From Nocardia pseudobrasiliensis NBRC 108224 (GTDB lineage: Bacteria; Actinomycetota; Actinomycetes; Mycobacteriales; Mycobacteriaceae): a DNA stretch of 64,000 nucleotides. The DNA lies in NCBI RefSeq assembly GCF_001613105.1, contig NZ_BDBS01000002.1:186001-250000 (forward strand). The letters are read 5' to 3'. A program made the translations under genes and the position numbers. Positions 8,105 through 16,898 of the stretch are shown in pieces (the first letter of the stretch is position 1; each line of letters starts with the position of its first letter). The notes below the pieces were generated by a model. The model saw only the letters and a list, made by a program, of their open reading frames with translations, did no database searches and was not told the DNA's origin.

Positions 8105-8959
8105 TCACAGCTGCGGCAGATCGACCGACATCGCCCATCGGCCGGTGAACCGGGCGGGCCAGCCGACCGAAGCGCCGGATACATACGCGCGCGAGAGCGC
8201 GTACGCGAAGGCGTTCGCGCCGGGTTCGCGCTCATCGCATTCCGACGGGGGCCGCGGACTGATCTCGATCACGGTGCCGGCATCGGATATCGCCTCCCGG
8301 CGCGAGGCGGTACCCGGATGTGCGGACGAGCCTGCCGCCAGCGCCGCCGCGTCCGCCGCGGACAGCCGCCCCGCGATCACCTCGGTAGCCACCGCACTGC
8401 CGGTCTCGCCCACCACGCGGTCGGGAACCACGCCGTAGCAGCGCCAGGTGCGCGCGAGGGCCACCTGCACCGCGAAACCGACCGGGCCGAGCGCATCCGG
8501 TGCGCGCGGAGTCGAGCCGCTCGTGACCAGATCGGCGATGTCCCAACCCACATGCCCGGACAGCAGGTCCGAGCAGCGGCGCAGCTGTCCCGCGAACGCC
8601 GGCACCTCCGCGGCCAACCGGTCGACGCCGAGCAGATCGCTCGCGCGCGGGGCGGGTACGAAGAACACCGTCGACCGCTGCCGCGCGGGCCGCCCGATAC
8701 AGACGTTCGGCCCGGTGTCACCGACCTCGAGCGCTGCCAATCCGGCGAGCAACTCCGCACGGTCCGCACCCGTGACGACCGCCCGGCAACCGTCGGCGTC
8801 GCGCCGGACCGCGAGCGAATAACCGATATCGATCGCGGTCCAGTCCGGATGTTCGAGCACTCGCTCGCGTAATCGGCCAGCGCCCGCCCGCAGTCGTGGA
8901 AGGGTATCCGCCGACAGCACCCACGGCAGCGGCATGCCGCCGGTTCGTGTGCGAGTCAT
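8105..8959 (-). CDS. stand-alone, internally deleted PKS acyltransferase-like protein with altered active site
   Basis: 284 residues. Residues 10-80 (LPWVLSADTLPRLRAGAGRL ... VVTGADRAELLAGLAAL) match the KS-AT linker of modular PKSs. RSTVFFVPAP stands where TVFVFPGQ normally is; VGFAVQVALARTWRCYGVVPDRVVG then leads to ETGSA in place of HSMGE, so the catalytic Ser is Thr and His, Gly and Glu are lost. After about 20 more residues the sequence jumps to the AT end (TVIEISPRP ... ALSRAYVSGASVGW ... VDLPQL); most of the catalytic core is missing. The start overlaps the upstream stop (TGATG). Acyltransfer is unlikely; a docking or scaffold role, or decay, is possible. Confidence 0.75.
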   Translation of the reverse strand: MTRTRTGGMPLPWVLSADTLPRLRAGAGRLRERVLEHPDWTAIDIGYSLAVRRDADGCRAVVTGADRAELLAGLAALEVGDTGPNVCIGRPARQRSTVFFVPAPRASDLLGVDRLAAEVPAFAGQLRRCSDLLSGHVGWDIADLVTSGSTPRAPDALGPVGFAVQVALARTWRCYGVVPDRVVGETGSAVATEVIAGRLSAADAAALAAGSSAHPGTASRREAISDAGTVIEISPRPPSECDEREPGANAFAYALSRAYVSGASVGWPARFTGRWAMSVDLPQL

Positions 8960-10905
8960 CAGACCACCACCTGTGCGATTTCGGGGGTGGTGACCGATCC
9001 GGAGATCTTGCGCCCCAAGGTGGTCGGCGCCACGGCGAGCATCGCGCGCGCGATCGCGTCGGTATCGGTGAGCGTCATCGAATTCACTCCCGGCCGAATG
9101 CCCGCCGCGGTCACCCAGTGCACCCCCTCGGTCGGCACGCCGAAGGCGAATCGCCGCGGATGCGGCTGGCCGGTGGCGTCGATGAGGTGATACGGGCGTT
9201 CGGTGACGGCCAGACCGCCGGTCGCGAAGGACGCGCGGCCCGGATGCGTGATCCGGAATTCGGCGCACTGCCCCGTTGCCAGCAGGTGCCGCAGCAGCGG
9301 ATCCGAGGTCCGTCGGATATCCGTATCGGGCAGCCTCGCCTCGATCAGGGTCTTCGATCGGATCGGCGGCCCGGGCACCCGCGACGACCACGCCACGAAT
9401 GCCGGTTCGTGAACGTCGATTCCGATGGTGGTGTCCGGTCCGGTGAGCTCCAGCACCCCGGCGTCGAGTAGGGCGATCATCTCCTCGATCCGGGACACCG
9501 GCGGGCCGATCGACAGGAAGGCATTGAGCGGGGTGTACCAGCCGTCGAGGTCGTCCCGAAACGATTCACCGTCGAGATTGCCGTGATCGATCGCCAGCCG
9601 GATCTCGTTGCGCAGGTCACGAAGTACGTCCAGGGCGGCCTTCACCGGACCGCTGACATTGCCCGCGCGTGCCGCGGCCACATCGCGGGACAGATAGTCG
9701 GTCAGCCACCGGCGGAACTGCTCGCGATCGGCGAACTCGCGGTGTGCGAGGGGATCGCCGATGCGACGCCAGTCCCATCGGCGGTCGCCGAGCCCGTAGC
9801 GGTCGACGATCGTGGCGGTATCCGAATCCAACGGCAGCGCAAGGTATTCCGCGGCGAAGCGAGCGCTGTCGGCATGCCTGCCCGCCGCCCGGAGCAGCGA
9901 TTCGTAGTAGACGGCCTCGACCTCGCGGGCGATCAGCGGCCACACCTGTGTGCCGAATCGCAGTGGGCGGTCGGCCCGCAGGGCCAGGGCGTGCGCGGCA
10001 GTGAGCAATCGAGGTTCGTAGCGGCCGGACGCGCCCTTCTCGTTCTCGCCCCTGGCGTGATAGGGCAGTCCGCGCCGGGAGGTCGCGTAGAGCCGGGGTT
10101 CGTCGCCGGATCGCACATAGCGGCAGCGTCCGTCGGCGCGCACGAACGCGCCGCCCCGCCCGACGGTCAGCAACGCCATACAGTCGAAGAAGCTCAAACC
10201 CAATCCGCGCAGCAATACCGTTTCGCCCGCGCCGATATCGCCGAGCTCGAGATCGGCGGGATTGGCGGGCTCGACATAGCGCAGGCGATGAATTCGAGCC
10301 AGGCTGGCGGCCCGCGACTGACCGGCCGTCGGATCGACGGGCGTATGTCCCAGCGCGAGCACGATCGCGTCGAGATGATCCAGCCGAGTGCCGTCGCGCA
10401 GCCGGACGCCCTGCGGACCGGTGGCCACGCCATGCGTATCGGCCATCGCCACCGCCCGCGACCGATGCAACCGCACCTCGAGATGGGCGGGCGCCCCGTC
10501 CACCGTGCGCTGGAAGCATTCGCGCAGATAGCGGCCGTAGAGCACGCGCGTCGGATAGCTGTCGGGTCCGAGGGTCGCCGCCTCCCGCCGAATGTCTTCG
10601 GGCGCGGTCGAACTCAGGCTGTGCGCCCACTCGTAGAGGTTCGGCCCGTATTCGACCGGGCCCTCGAGATCGACGCTGTCATCGGTGTACAGGGTGATCT
10701 GGGAGGCGACGGTATTCATCAGCAGATGCCGAGATTGGTTGGTGCGCCAGACTTTTCCCGCGCCCGGTTCGGCGTCGTCGACGACGTGCACCGTCAATCG
10801 GCGACACGATCGCTTCGCTCGCTCGTTCGCGCACAGGCGCTCCAGCACGGACAGTCCACGCGGGCCCATACCGACGATGCAGATCTCACGATTTTCGCAG
10901 TACAT
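8959..10905 (-). CDS. FAD/NAD(P)-binding oxidoreductase (PF13454-like)
   Basis: 648 residues. An N-terminal dinucleotide loop (ICIVGMGPRGLSVLERL) is followed by RHLLMNTVASQITLYTDD, a second nucleotide-binding region around AIVLALGHTPVDP and ETVLLRGLGLSFFDCMALL, and an Arg-rich C-terminal half without a recognised domain. This large FAD/NAD(P) family occurs in actinomycete secondary-metabolite clusters and elsewhere; substrates are mostly unknown. It overlaps the preceding monooxygenase gene by 20 nt and the acyltransferase-like gene by 1 nt, so the products are probably needed together. Confidence 0.85.
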   Translation of the reverse strand: MYCENREICIVGMGPRGLSVLERLCANERAKRSCRRLTVHVVDDAEPGAGKVWRTNQSRHLLMNTVASQITLYTDDSVDLEGPVEYGPNLYEWAHSLSSTAPEDIRREAATLGPDSYPTRVLYGRYLRECFQRTVDGAPAHLEVRLHRSRAVAMADTHGVATGPQGVRLRDGTRLDHLDAIVLALGHTPVDPTAGQSRAASLARIHRLRYVEPANPADLELGDIGAGETVLLRGLGLSFFDCMALLTVGRGGAFVRADGRCRYVRSGDEPRLYATSRRGLPYHARGENEKGASGRYEPRLLTAAHALALRADRPLRFGTQVWPLIAREVEAVYYESLLRAAGRHADSARFAAEYLALPLDSDTATIVDRYGLGDRRWDWRRIGDPLAHREFADREQFRRWLTDYLSRDVAAARAGNVSGPVKAALDVLRDLRNEIRLAIDHGNLDGESFRDDLDGWYTPLNAFLSIGPPVSRIEEMIALLDAGVLELTGPDTTIGIDVHEPAFVAWSSRVPGPPIRSKTLIEARLPDTDIRRTSDPLLRHLLATGQCAEFRITHPGRASFATGGLAVTERPYHLIDATGQPHPRRFAFGVPTEGVHWVTAAGIRPGVNSMTLTDTDAIARAMLAVAPTTLGRKISGSVTTPEIAQVVV

Positions 10906-12097
10906 CGGGTACCACCTGTTCGACGTGCGGGTTGCCGATTCTCGGCCGATGCAACCACTCGATGTGATCGTGTAGTTCCGACTCCGAAAGTGCCGACAGG
11001 GCAGCGTTTCTCGCCTCCGCCGCGGGTCCGGCCGGATGCCAGAGCCGGATACTGTCGCGGGCCGCGAGCTGAATCCGGGCGGTGTGCTCGCGTCGCCGCG
11101 CGCAGTAGTTCAGCAGTCGGCCGGGTATCTCACGGGCGGCGCAGTCGAGCAGTTCGCCGAGCGCGACGGCGTCCTCGAGCGCCTGGCACGCTCCCTGCGC
11201 CAGATAGTGCAGGCTCGGATGGGCCGCGTCGCCGAGCAGGGCCACGCGCGCGTCGATCCAGTTGGGAACGGGGTCGCGGTCGATGAGCGACCAGGATTTC
11301 CAATCGGCGCCCAGTTCCAGTAGCCGTCGCGCGGTTTCGCACAGCGGCTCGAACTGCGCCAGCACCTCGGCCTCGGTGACGGGCACGCCCGAGAACTCTT
11401 CTGTCACACCGGTTTCCCGGCTCGGCGCGAGATTCAGATGGGCTCCGCCCGCGATCGGATAGTGCACGAAATGCCGTCCCGGACCGGCCCACCAGCTCAC
11501 GGCGTTCCATCGGAATTCGGCGGGCACCCGGTCCATCGGGACGATCGCGCGGTACACCGTGATGCCCGCGACGCGTGGCATCCCGTCGCCGACCAGCTGT
11601 CGCCGGATGGCCGAGCGCACGCCGTCGGCGCCGATGAGCGCGTCGCCCTCGACGGTGTGCCCGTTGTCGAGTACTGCCGCTGCCGTATCCGCGGTCTGCT
11701 GATAGCCCACCGCGGTCATCCCGCCGATCAGCGTGATCCGGGGATTCTCGCGGCAGGCGTCGAGCAGCGTCCGATACAGCTCTCCCCGGTTGATCACGAC
11801 ATAGGGATAGCCGAACCGCCGCCGATACGTTTCCGTCAGCGGCATGCTCGTCACATGGCGGCCGAGGACGCCATCGAAGAAGCGCAACTCGTCGACGTGT
11901 ACGGCGATCCGCCGGATCGCGGCTCCGAGTCCGAGTTCGTCGAGGGCGGCTATCCCGTTGGGTGCCAATTGGATTCCCAGTCCGAGCTCGGTGAAATCGC
12001 CGCGCTCGAGGACGGTTGCGCGATGACCGTTGCGTACGACGCTCAGCGCGGTGGCAAGTCCGCCGATGCCACCGCCGGCGATCACGATATGTGACAT
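10886..12097 (-). CDS. FAD-dependent aromatic monooxygenase (salicylate/3-hydroxybenzoate hydroxylase type)
   Basis: 403 residues, group A flavin hydroxylase. GxGxxG is IVIAGGGIGGLATAL, the DG motif is ALIGADGVRSAIRR and the GD motif is RVALLGDAAHPSLHYLAQG. Such enzymes hydroxylate phenolic acids using NAD(P)H and O2 through a C4a-hydroperoxyflavin. The ATG directly follows the ligase stop (TAGATG). Alongside an adenylate-forming ligase it may act on an activated aromatic acid or tailor an aromatic core. Confidence 0.9.
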   Translation of the reverse strand: MSHIVIAGGGIGGLATALSVVRNGHRATVLERGDFTELGLGIQLAPNGIAALDELGLGAAIRRIAVHVDELRFFDGVLGRHVTSMPLTETYRRRFGYPYVVINRGELYRTLLDACRENPRITLIGGMTAVGYQQTADTAAAVLDNGHTVEGDALIGADGVRSAIRRQLVGDGMPRVAGITVYRAIVPMDRVPAEFRWNAVSWWAGPGRHFVHYPIAGGAHLNLAPSRETGVTEEFSGVPVTEAEVLAQFEPLCETARRLLELGADWKSWSLIDRDPVPNWIDARVALLGDAAHPSLHYLAQGACQALEDAVALGELLDCAAREIPGRLLNYCARRREHTARIQLAARDSIRLWHPAGPAAEARNAALSALSESELHDHIEWLHRPRIGNPHVEQVVPDVLRKS

Positions 12098-13684
12098 CTA
12101 CACCCTCTGCGGTCGGCCGGAGCGGTTCTGGTCGTCGCCGAGCCGACGGGCGAGCTCCAGCCGCTTGATCTTGGTCGTCGCGGTCTGCGGCAGGTCGGCA
12201 AGGCGCAGCTGCACCGGATCGGACATCGTCGGCAGCGTGGCTACCGCGAGCCGCCAGGCCCGCGGATCCAGCGGCTGGTCGTTCTTGGTGCACACCACCG
12301 GAATCGGCGGGCCGTCCCGATTCGGGACGATCACCACCTCGGTGATCTGTTTGATCCGCGTCAGCAGCGCATCCTCGGTGGCGAGCGTGCTGCCGAAGCC
12401 GGGAATCTCGTCGACCTCCCGATCGAGCAGATGCACACAGCCCCAACGCGTTCGGTATCCGATATCGCCCATGCGCCACCAGCCGCCGTGCTCCTGGCGG
12501 GCATAGCGATCGTCCTCGCCGAGATAGGTCAGGACGCGCCCGTCGGTGCGCACCTCGATATATCCGGGCGTCGCCGCCGTCGGACGGCCGCCGTCGCGGC
12601 TGACCACGCGAATCCCGGTCATTCCCGGGAACGGCACACCGACGCAGCGGCCGTCGGAGCGGTCACTGCGGAACTTGGTGAACGCCCGCGCCACAACCGG
12701 TCCCACCTCGCTCTGGCCGTACAGCTGGCCGAAGACGGGGAACCGATGGTCCGACGCGTCGAGCATGCGCCGCACAGTTCGCGGGTGCAGCGCGTCGAAG
12801 GTGCTGCTGAAGAACTTCACCGCCGCGAGCGGGCGACGCGGATCCGCGGCCAGATCCTCCCAGCGCATGAACGAATTGGGGTGAGCCTCGATCGCGCCCG
12901 GGCGGACCCGCAGGAACATCTCGGCCACCCGCTCCGGATCGTCGTCGGCCAGGATGAGCAGGGGGAAGCCGCGCAGCAGGGTGATGGCCAATGCGGTGAA
13001 CAGCCGCGAATGCACGAACGAGACATGGATCGCCACCGGCCGTCGCTTGCGGACCATGCCCGCGACCAGGGCCTGCGGCCGGTATCGAGCCTGCAGGGTG
13101 CGGCCGGTGTGCACCGCGAGTTTCGGCGTGCCGGTGGTGCCCGAGGTGTGCGTCACCAGCGCGGGCCGGGTCGGCGGGGCGATGATCGGGGTGACGCGCT
13201 CGACCGCGTCGAGTGTCCACAGCGCGGTCGCGTCCGGATGATTGCCGGAGGTGAGCAGGACCCGTCCGGCCGCCTCGAAGATGCTGGGGCTCAGCACATT
13301 CGCGAGCATGGACTCGTCGGTCAGCAGGCTGGGGGTGACGATCCGGCGTACCAGCGTCTCGACCACGTCACCGTCGAGTTTGGGCGACAGCAGCACCGGA
13401 ACGGCCCCGATGCGTCCGGCGGCGCAGGCCAGCAGCGGGATGTCGAAGGAATCGGACTTGAATACGACGACGTGTTCACCGGGGCGGACGCCCGCGGCCC
13501 AGAGCCGAGCCGCCCAGTCGTCGACCAGCTCGGCGAGCTCGACGATCGTCGGCCGTCGGCCCAGCCCCGGTGCGATGTCGAGATCGTGATCGAGAACGAG
13601 ATGATTGGCCGGGTGATCACGAGCGGCTCGCTCGAACAGGGTGCCCAGCCGAATACCGCGGTTACCGATACGCTGAAATATCAT
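12098..13684 (-). CDS. class I adenylate-forming (acyl-CoA/AMP) ligase
   Basis: 528 residues. The P-loop is VTHTSGTTGTPKLAVHTG, the A5 region YGQSEVGPVVARAF, the A7 region WWRMGDIGYRTRWG, and the C-terminal catalytic Lys region TATTKIKRLELARR. The family activates carboxylic acids as acyl-AMP and usually passes them to CoA or a carrier protein. The start overlaps the preceding stop by ATGA, chosen over an upstream extension that lies inside that gene. An aromatic or fatty acid starter is plausible; the binding pocket cannot be read with confidence. Confidence 0.9.
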   Translation of the reverse strand: MIFQRIGNRGIRLGTLFERAARDHPANHLVLDHDLDIAPGLGRRPTIVELAELVDDWAARLWAAGVRPGEHVVVFKSDSFDIPLLACAAGRIGAVPVLLSPKLDGDVVETLVRRIVTPSLLTDESMLANVLSPSIFEAAGRVLLTSGNHPDATALWTLDAVERVTPIIAPPTRPALVTHTSGTTGTPKLAVHTGRTLQARYRPQALVAGMVRKRRPVAIHVSFVHSRLFTALAITLLRGFPLLILADDDPERVAEMFLRVRPGAIEAHPNSFMRWEDLAADPRRPLAAVKFFSSTFDALHPRTVRRMLDASDHRFPVFGQLYGQSEVGPVVARAFTKFRSDRSDGRCVGVPFPGMTGIRVVSRDGGRPTAATPGYIEVRTDGRVLTYLGEDDRYARQEHGGWWRMGDIGYRTRWGCVHLLDREVDEIPGFGSTLATEDALLTRIKQITEVVIVPNRDGPPIPVVCTKNDQPLDPRAWRLAVATLPTMSDPVQLRLADLPQTATTKIKRLELARRLGDDQNRSGRPQRV

Positions 13685-14262
13685 TGCTGCTCGAGCCTTC
13701 CCGAATGGCCGGACGGTGACAGGCGTGCGTCCTCGACCACCTTTTTGATCCGGACGAGTGTCGCCTGCATATCCCCGGCCACCTTGGCCGACCATTGTTC
13801 GATGAATTTATCGAATGTCGGACGGTCCATATCCGCGGTAATGCCGCGAATTCCTTCCGTGGCGGTTCCCATGTGGAACCGGTGTGTGACGAGGCAACCG
13901 TAGTCGGTCGGTTCGAGGTCGAACGACCAGCGGCTCTCCTGCACGTTGCCGGCCTTGTCGCGCATGGCCCACGCGAAGGTGCGGCCCGGTTCAGCCGCGA
14001 CGACCTGCGCTTCGGTACTCCACTGCCCGCGTACCACCGGCGCCCACGCGACCACGTCCGCGCTGCGCACATTCTCGCCGCGGAAAACCGATCCCACCGC
14101 GCGTGGAGTTCCGGAAATCCACCGACCGCCGATGCATTCCGCGCTCCATTCTCTGCTGCGCGGCAGATCGCTGACCGTGTCGTAGACCTCATCGGGTGAT
14201 GCGAAGACGTGAATATCGGAGCGGATTCGGAAAAGGGCCGCTGCGGTCGGATTCTCCATCAT
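13681..14262 (-). CDS. SRPBCC/START-like polyketide cyclase-dehydrase-fold protein
   Basis: 193 residues. IRSDIHVFASPDEVYDTVSDLPRSREWS is the typical SRPBCC opening, followed by VGSVFRGENVRS and the long C-terminal helix (RPTFDKFIEQWSAKVAGDMQ). Such proteins bind hydrophobic ligands; some act as aromatases or cyclases. It is the first gene of the operon ending at 8105, with 4-nt coupling to the ligase. Two ATG codons (14262, 14259) are adjacent. GACTTGAC elements lie 50-90 nt upstream. Confidence 0.85.
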   Translation of the reverse strand: MMENPTAAALFRIRSDIHVFASPDEVYDTVSDLPRSREWSAECIGGRWISGTPRAVGSVFRGENVRSADVVAWAPVVRGQWSTEAQVVAAEPGRTFAWAMRDKAGNVQESRWSFDLEPTDYGCLVTHRFHMGTATEGIRGITADMDRPTFDKFIEQWSAKVAGDMQATLVRIKKVVEDARLSPSGHSGRLEQQ

Positions 14263-14775
14263 GGATTCAGCGTGCAGACGGCGGGACGCACCCGTCAACG
14301 CGGGCTGGGCAAGTCCGTCAAGTCATGGCCGGGGCATAGTTTGTCAAGTCCGGCGGCGGTATGTAGCGTCTCGCCTAACGGTTCGCCGGCGAATCTGGTT
14401 GCAAATCGGTTGCACTCGCCGGTTCCTACCGGCCGATGTTCATCGCAATTTATGTGATCTTCCGCAAAAGTCGTGGTGGATTACCGGATCCGCTTCGGAA
14501 CAATGTCGCGTTGCTGAGCGATTGCGAATATGACTATCAAGCGCCCGGTAAGAATGACTACTAGTGCCACCTGGAATCTGTTGAAATCTCTGGTCGAGCC
14601 AGGTAACATCGAGGCCATTCGGTACGTGATGTCATCCGCTCACGCGGCCACTCACGAAGGGGGGTAATACTTTACAGCCGCGTGTCATATGTATCGAATG
14701 TAGTTCAGAGCGAATTCTACGCTCGAAGACTCGAATCCACCAACCCTGCGGCGCCATAGCGTCCTGGTTCGACGC
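14263..14775. other. 513-bp intergenic region with repeated GACTTGAC elements
   Basis: No gene is supported here. The minus strand has GACTTGACAAACT (14338-14350) and GACTTGACGGACT (14312-14324), 26 bp apart, upstream of the operon at 14262. A direct repeat GGTTGCA occurs at 14397-14403 and 14408-14414, exactly 11 bp apart. The rest is visibly more A/T-rich than flanking genes. Confidence 0.55.
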
Positions 14776-15978
14776 ATGCCGTCTCGTGGGTGTGGTTTAT
14801 GCACTCGGGGGCCGATTTCTTTGTATGATCCCGTATTTTCGGAACTATCAGAAGTTATGTTCTCCTCGCTACCGCGAAGCGATCAACGCAGTCGTGGGAT
14901 GGATTACCTCAATGGCCTGCTCCAAACGTCCGGCCGAAAGTCGATTCGTCGAATCTCGAAGTCGGCCGACGGACAGGCTTCCGATCAACGCCTTCATCAT
15001 TTCATCTATGGGTCCACCTGGGACTGGGTGCCGATGCGCAGAGCGCTGGCCGCCTATGTGCTCGAGCGGTTGCGAGTGGACGCCTGGGTCGTACAACCCA
15101 TGGTCGTGCTCAAGGCCGGGCGGCATTCGGTCGGCGTGGAGCGGCGCTTCGTCCGCTCGGCCGGGCGCGCGCTCAATACTCAACGCGCGGTGGGCGTGTG
15201 GGCTGCGGCCAACGAGCTCGGGACGCCGGTCGACTGGGGTCTCGACCTGTCCGAGGCCTGGCTCGACGACAATTCGCGGCGGCGACGCGCCGCCATCCCC
15301 GGAGAGGTGCGATCGGGAAATCTCGGCGACCGCGCGGTGGAGCTGTACAAGGAGATGGGGGAGTGGTCCCTGCCCGCGCGGCCCGTGGTGCTCGATGCCC
15401 GCGAGATGGATCCGTCGGCGGTGCGGAAGCTCGGCGATCTGGGCGCATCGGTCGTGGCCCGGATCGACGGGGCCGTGCCGCTGCGCATTGCCGACGAGGC
15501 ATTGGCCGGGCACAGCACCGCGAAGCCGATGTCGGCTGCGCAGATAATGGCGGCCACCAAGGGAATCAGACATCGAATTCCGGTTCATCTACATCGGGAG
15601 CGTCGTGACGGCTGGGTGGCGCGGGTGCGCGTCGTCATGCCCGTCGATGCGACCGGTAATGCCTCGGGTATGGATCGAGAATTGGTGTTGATGGGGTCGG
15701 GTCGACATGGCGAGCCGGATCCCGCGAAGCTGATTCTGTCCAATATGCGGTCGGTGCCGTTCATGGAACTTTTTCGCCTGGGCGGCCTGCTCGACAGCGT
15801 CGAGGAGAATTTCTTACCGGCCGCGGAACGGGTCGGCATCGGTGACTACACCGGTCGATCGTTTTCCGGCTGGCATCGGCACATTACGTTGGCTTCGGCC
15901 GCGCACACAATTACCACACTTCGTTACCTGGATGAAGACCCTATTTATGAGGTGGGTGGCGAGCAGACGGCTGGATGA
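14776..15978 (+). CDS. domesticated IS701-family transposase-like protein, probably regulatory
   Basis: 400 residues. The N-terminus (SLPRSDQRSRGMDYLNGLL, GRKSIRRIS, LHHFIYGSTWDWVPMR) is the DNA-binding region of IS701-type transposases, and LKAGRHSVGVERRFVRSAGR ... TPVDWGLDLSEAWLDD matches the catalytic core. The usual VDDTGF, holding the first DDE Asp, reads VVQPMVV. The second position still has Asp (VVLDAREMD). I see no terminal inverted repeats or target duplications. Lone genes of this kind sit in actinomycete gene clusters and may bind DNA as regulators. Start uncertain: 14776 or an internal ATG near 14857. Confidence 0.8.
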   Translation: MPSRGCGLCTRGPISLYDPVFSELSEVMFSSLPRSDQRSRGMDYLNGLLQTSGRKSIRRISKSADGQASDQRLHHFIYGSTWDWVPMRRALAAYVLERLRVDAWVVQPMVVLKAGRHSVGVERRFVRSAGRALNTQRAVGVWAAANELGTPVDWGLDLSEAWLDDNSRRRRAAIPGEVRSGNLGDRAVELYKEMGEWSLPARPVVLDAREMDPSAVRKLGDLGASVVARIDGAVPLRIADEALAGHSTAKPMSAAQIMAATKGIRHRIPVHLHRERRDGWVARVRVVMPVDATGNASGMDRELVLMGSGRHGEPDPAKLILSNMRSVPFMELFRLGGLLDSVEENFLPAAERVGIGDYTGRSFSGWHRHITLASAAHTITTLRYLDEDPIYEVGGEQTAG

Positions 15979-16042
15979 GTCGGAGGCGGAGCAATTGCCT
16001 AGTGATTGCTCCAAGTAATGCCAGGTGAATTGATCAAGAATT

Positions 16043-16079
16043 CGAGCGGGTGGGCGACCTCGGTCCGGCCACCCGCTCG
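16043..16079. terminator. terminator hairpin between convergent genes
   Basis: CGAGCGGGTGG (16043-16053) pairs with CCACCCGCTCG (16069-16079) around a 15-nt loop, followed by ttcttgc. It serves the transposase-like gene and the gene ending at 16086. Confidence 0.7.
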
Positions 16080-16085
16080 TTCTTG

Positions 16086-16784
16086 CTACTGAGAGCGTCC
16101 GAAGGCCTCGCGACGAAGGATGTCGAAGATGGTCGGCGTGCCCTCGGTGGTGATGACCTCGACGGTTCTGCGGATCAGTTGCCCGTCGACCACCGCGTGC
16201 AGCAGGGCGTGGGCGAGGTCGATGCGGGCGGTGTAGTGCCCGGCCGTGGGCGGTGTGCGGATCTCGTAGTTGGAGCGGGTGTCGGTGTCGAACAGGCCCG
16301 CCGCCCGCATGATGGTCCATTCCGCATTGCTGTTCTGCAGAATCTTCTCCATGCGCGCGTTGTCCTCATAGGCGGTGCGGCCCATGCGCAACAGCATCGG
16401 AAGGACGATGAACCGCATGAACAGGTTCTCTCCGGGCGGGGCCTTGAATGTCACGCCGGTGGTGCTGATGCAGGACATGCGGCGAACGTCGTGGGTTGCC
16501 ATCGCGTCGAGGATGTTCGACACGCCCTTGGAGTAGAGCGTGACCTCCTCCTTGGTGTAGCCCTGGCTGCCGAGGGCGGAGACGACCCCCTCATTTCCGG
16601 CTACCACCCGCTTCACCGCGTCCGGATCCATCGCGTCGGCCTTGGCGACCGTCAGGTTGGGAGCGCTGAGCGTGTACTCGTGGGGGCGCCGGACGACCGC
16701 TGTCACCTCGTGACCCTCGGCGATCGCCTGCTTGACGACCAGCTGTCCGGTTTGACCGTTGGCCCCGAATACGGCGAGTTTCAT
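16086..16784 (-). CDS. NmrA-like / atypical SDR NAD(P)-binding protein
   Basis: 232 residues. LAVFGANGQTGQLVVKQAIAEGHEVTAVVR is the Rossmann loop of atypical SDRs, and CISTTGVTFKAPPGENLFMRF and WTIMRAAGLFD follow in the usual order. Members reduce NAD(P)-linked substrates or sense redox state without catalysis. The ATG at 16784 has a near-ideal AGGAGGAAC site. It is divergent from the TetR gene at 16899, with a dyad plus half-site between them, so it is probably repressed by that TetR protein. Confidence 0.85.
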   Translation of the reverse strand: MKLAVFGANGQTGQLVVKQAIAEGHEVTAVVRRPHEYTLSAPNLTVAKADAMDPDAVKRVVAGNEGVVSALGSQGYTKEEVTLYSKGVSNILDAMATHDVRRMSCISTTGVTFKAPPGENLFMRFIVLPMLLRMGRTAYEDNARMEKILQNSNAEWTIMRAAGLFDTDTRSNYEIRTPPTAGHYTARIDLAHALLHAVVDGQLIRRTVEVITTEGTPTIFDILRREAFGRSQ

Positions 16785-16795
16785 TGTTCCTCCTG

Positions 16796-16848
16796 TAGAA
16801 CGATGATCCATACTCTAGAACAACGATCCGGTACAGATCAATGTACTA
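16796..16848. promoter_or_regulatory. TetR-type operator, site 3 of 5, with tandem half-site
   Basis: Half-site TAGAACGATGATC at 16796-16808, then arms TAGAACAACGATC (16816-16828) and GATCAATGTACTA (16836-16848) around a 7-bp spacer. Half-sites start 20 bp apart. It lies between the divergent NmrA-like and TetR genes and would cover both promoters. Confidence 0.65.
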
Positions 16849-16898
16849 CTCTCTGAAGACTGTTCGACATTCGACATCGGCGACAAGGTGGTGCACGC

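Noticed and set aside
14728..14760. tRNA-like T-arm sequence (gactcgaatccacc)
   Set aside because: No acceptor stem, anticodon arm or D-arm can be folded around it on either strand.
14263..16080. Active insertion sequence around the IS701-like gene
   Set aside because: No terminal inverted repeats, no target duplication, and a catalytic Asp is lost.
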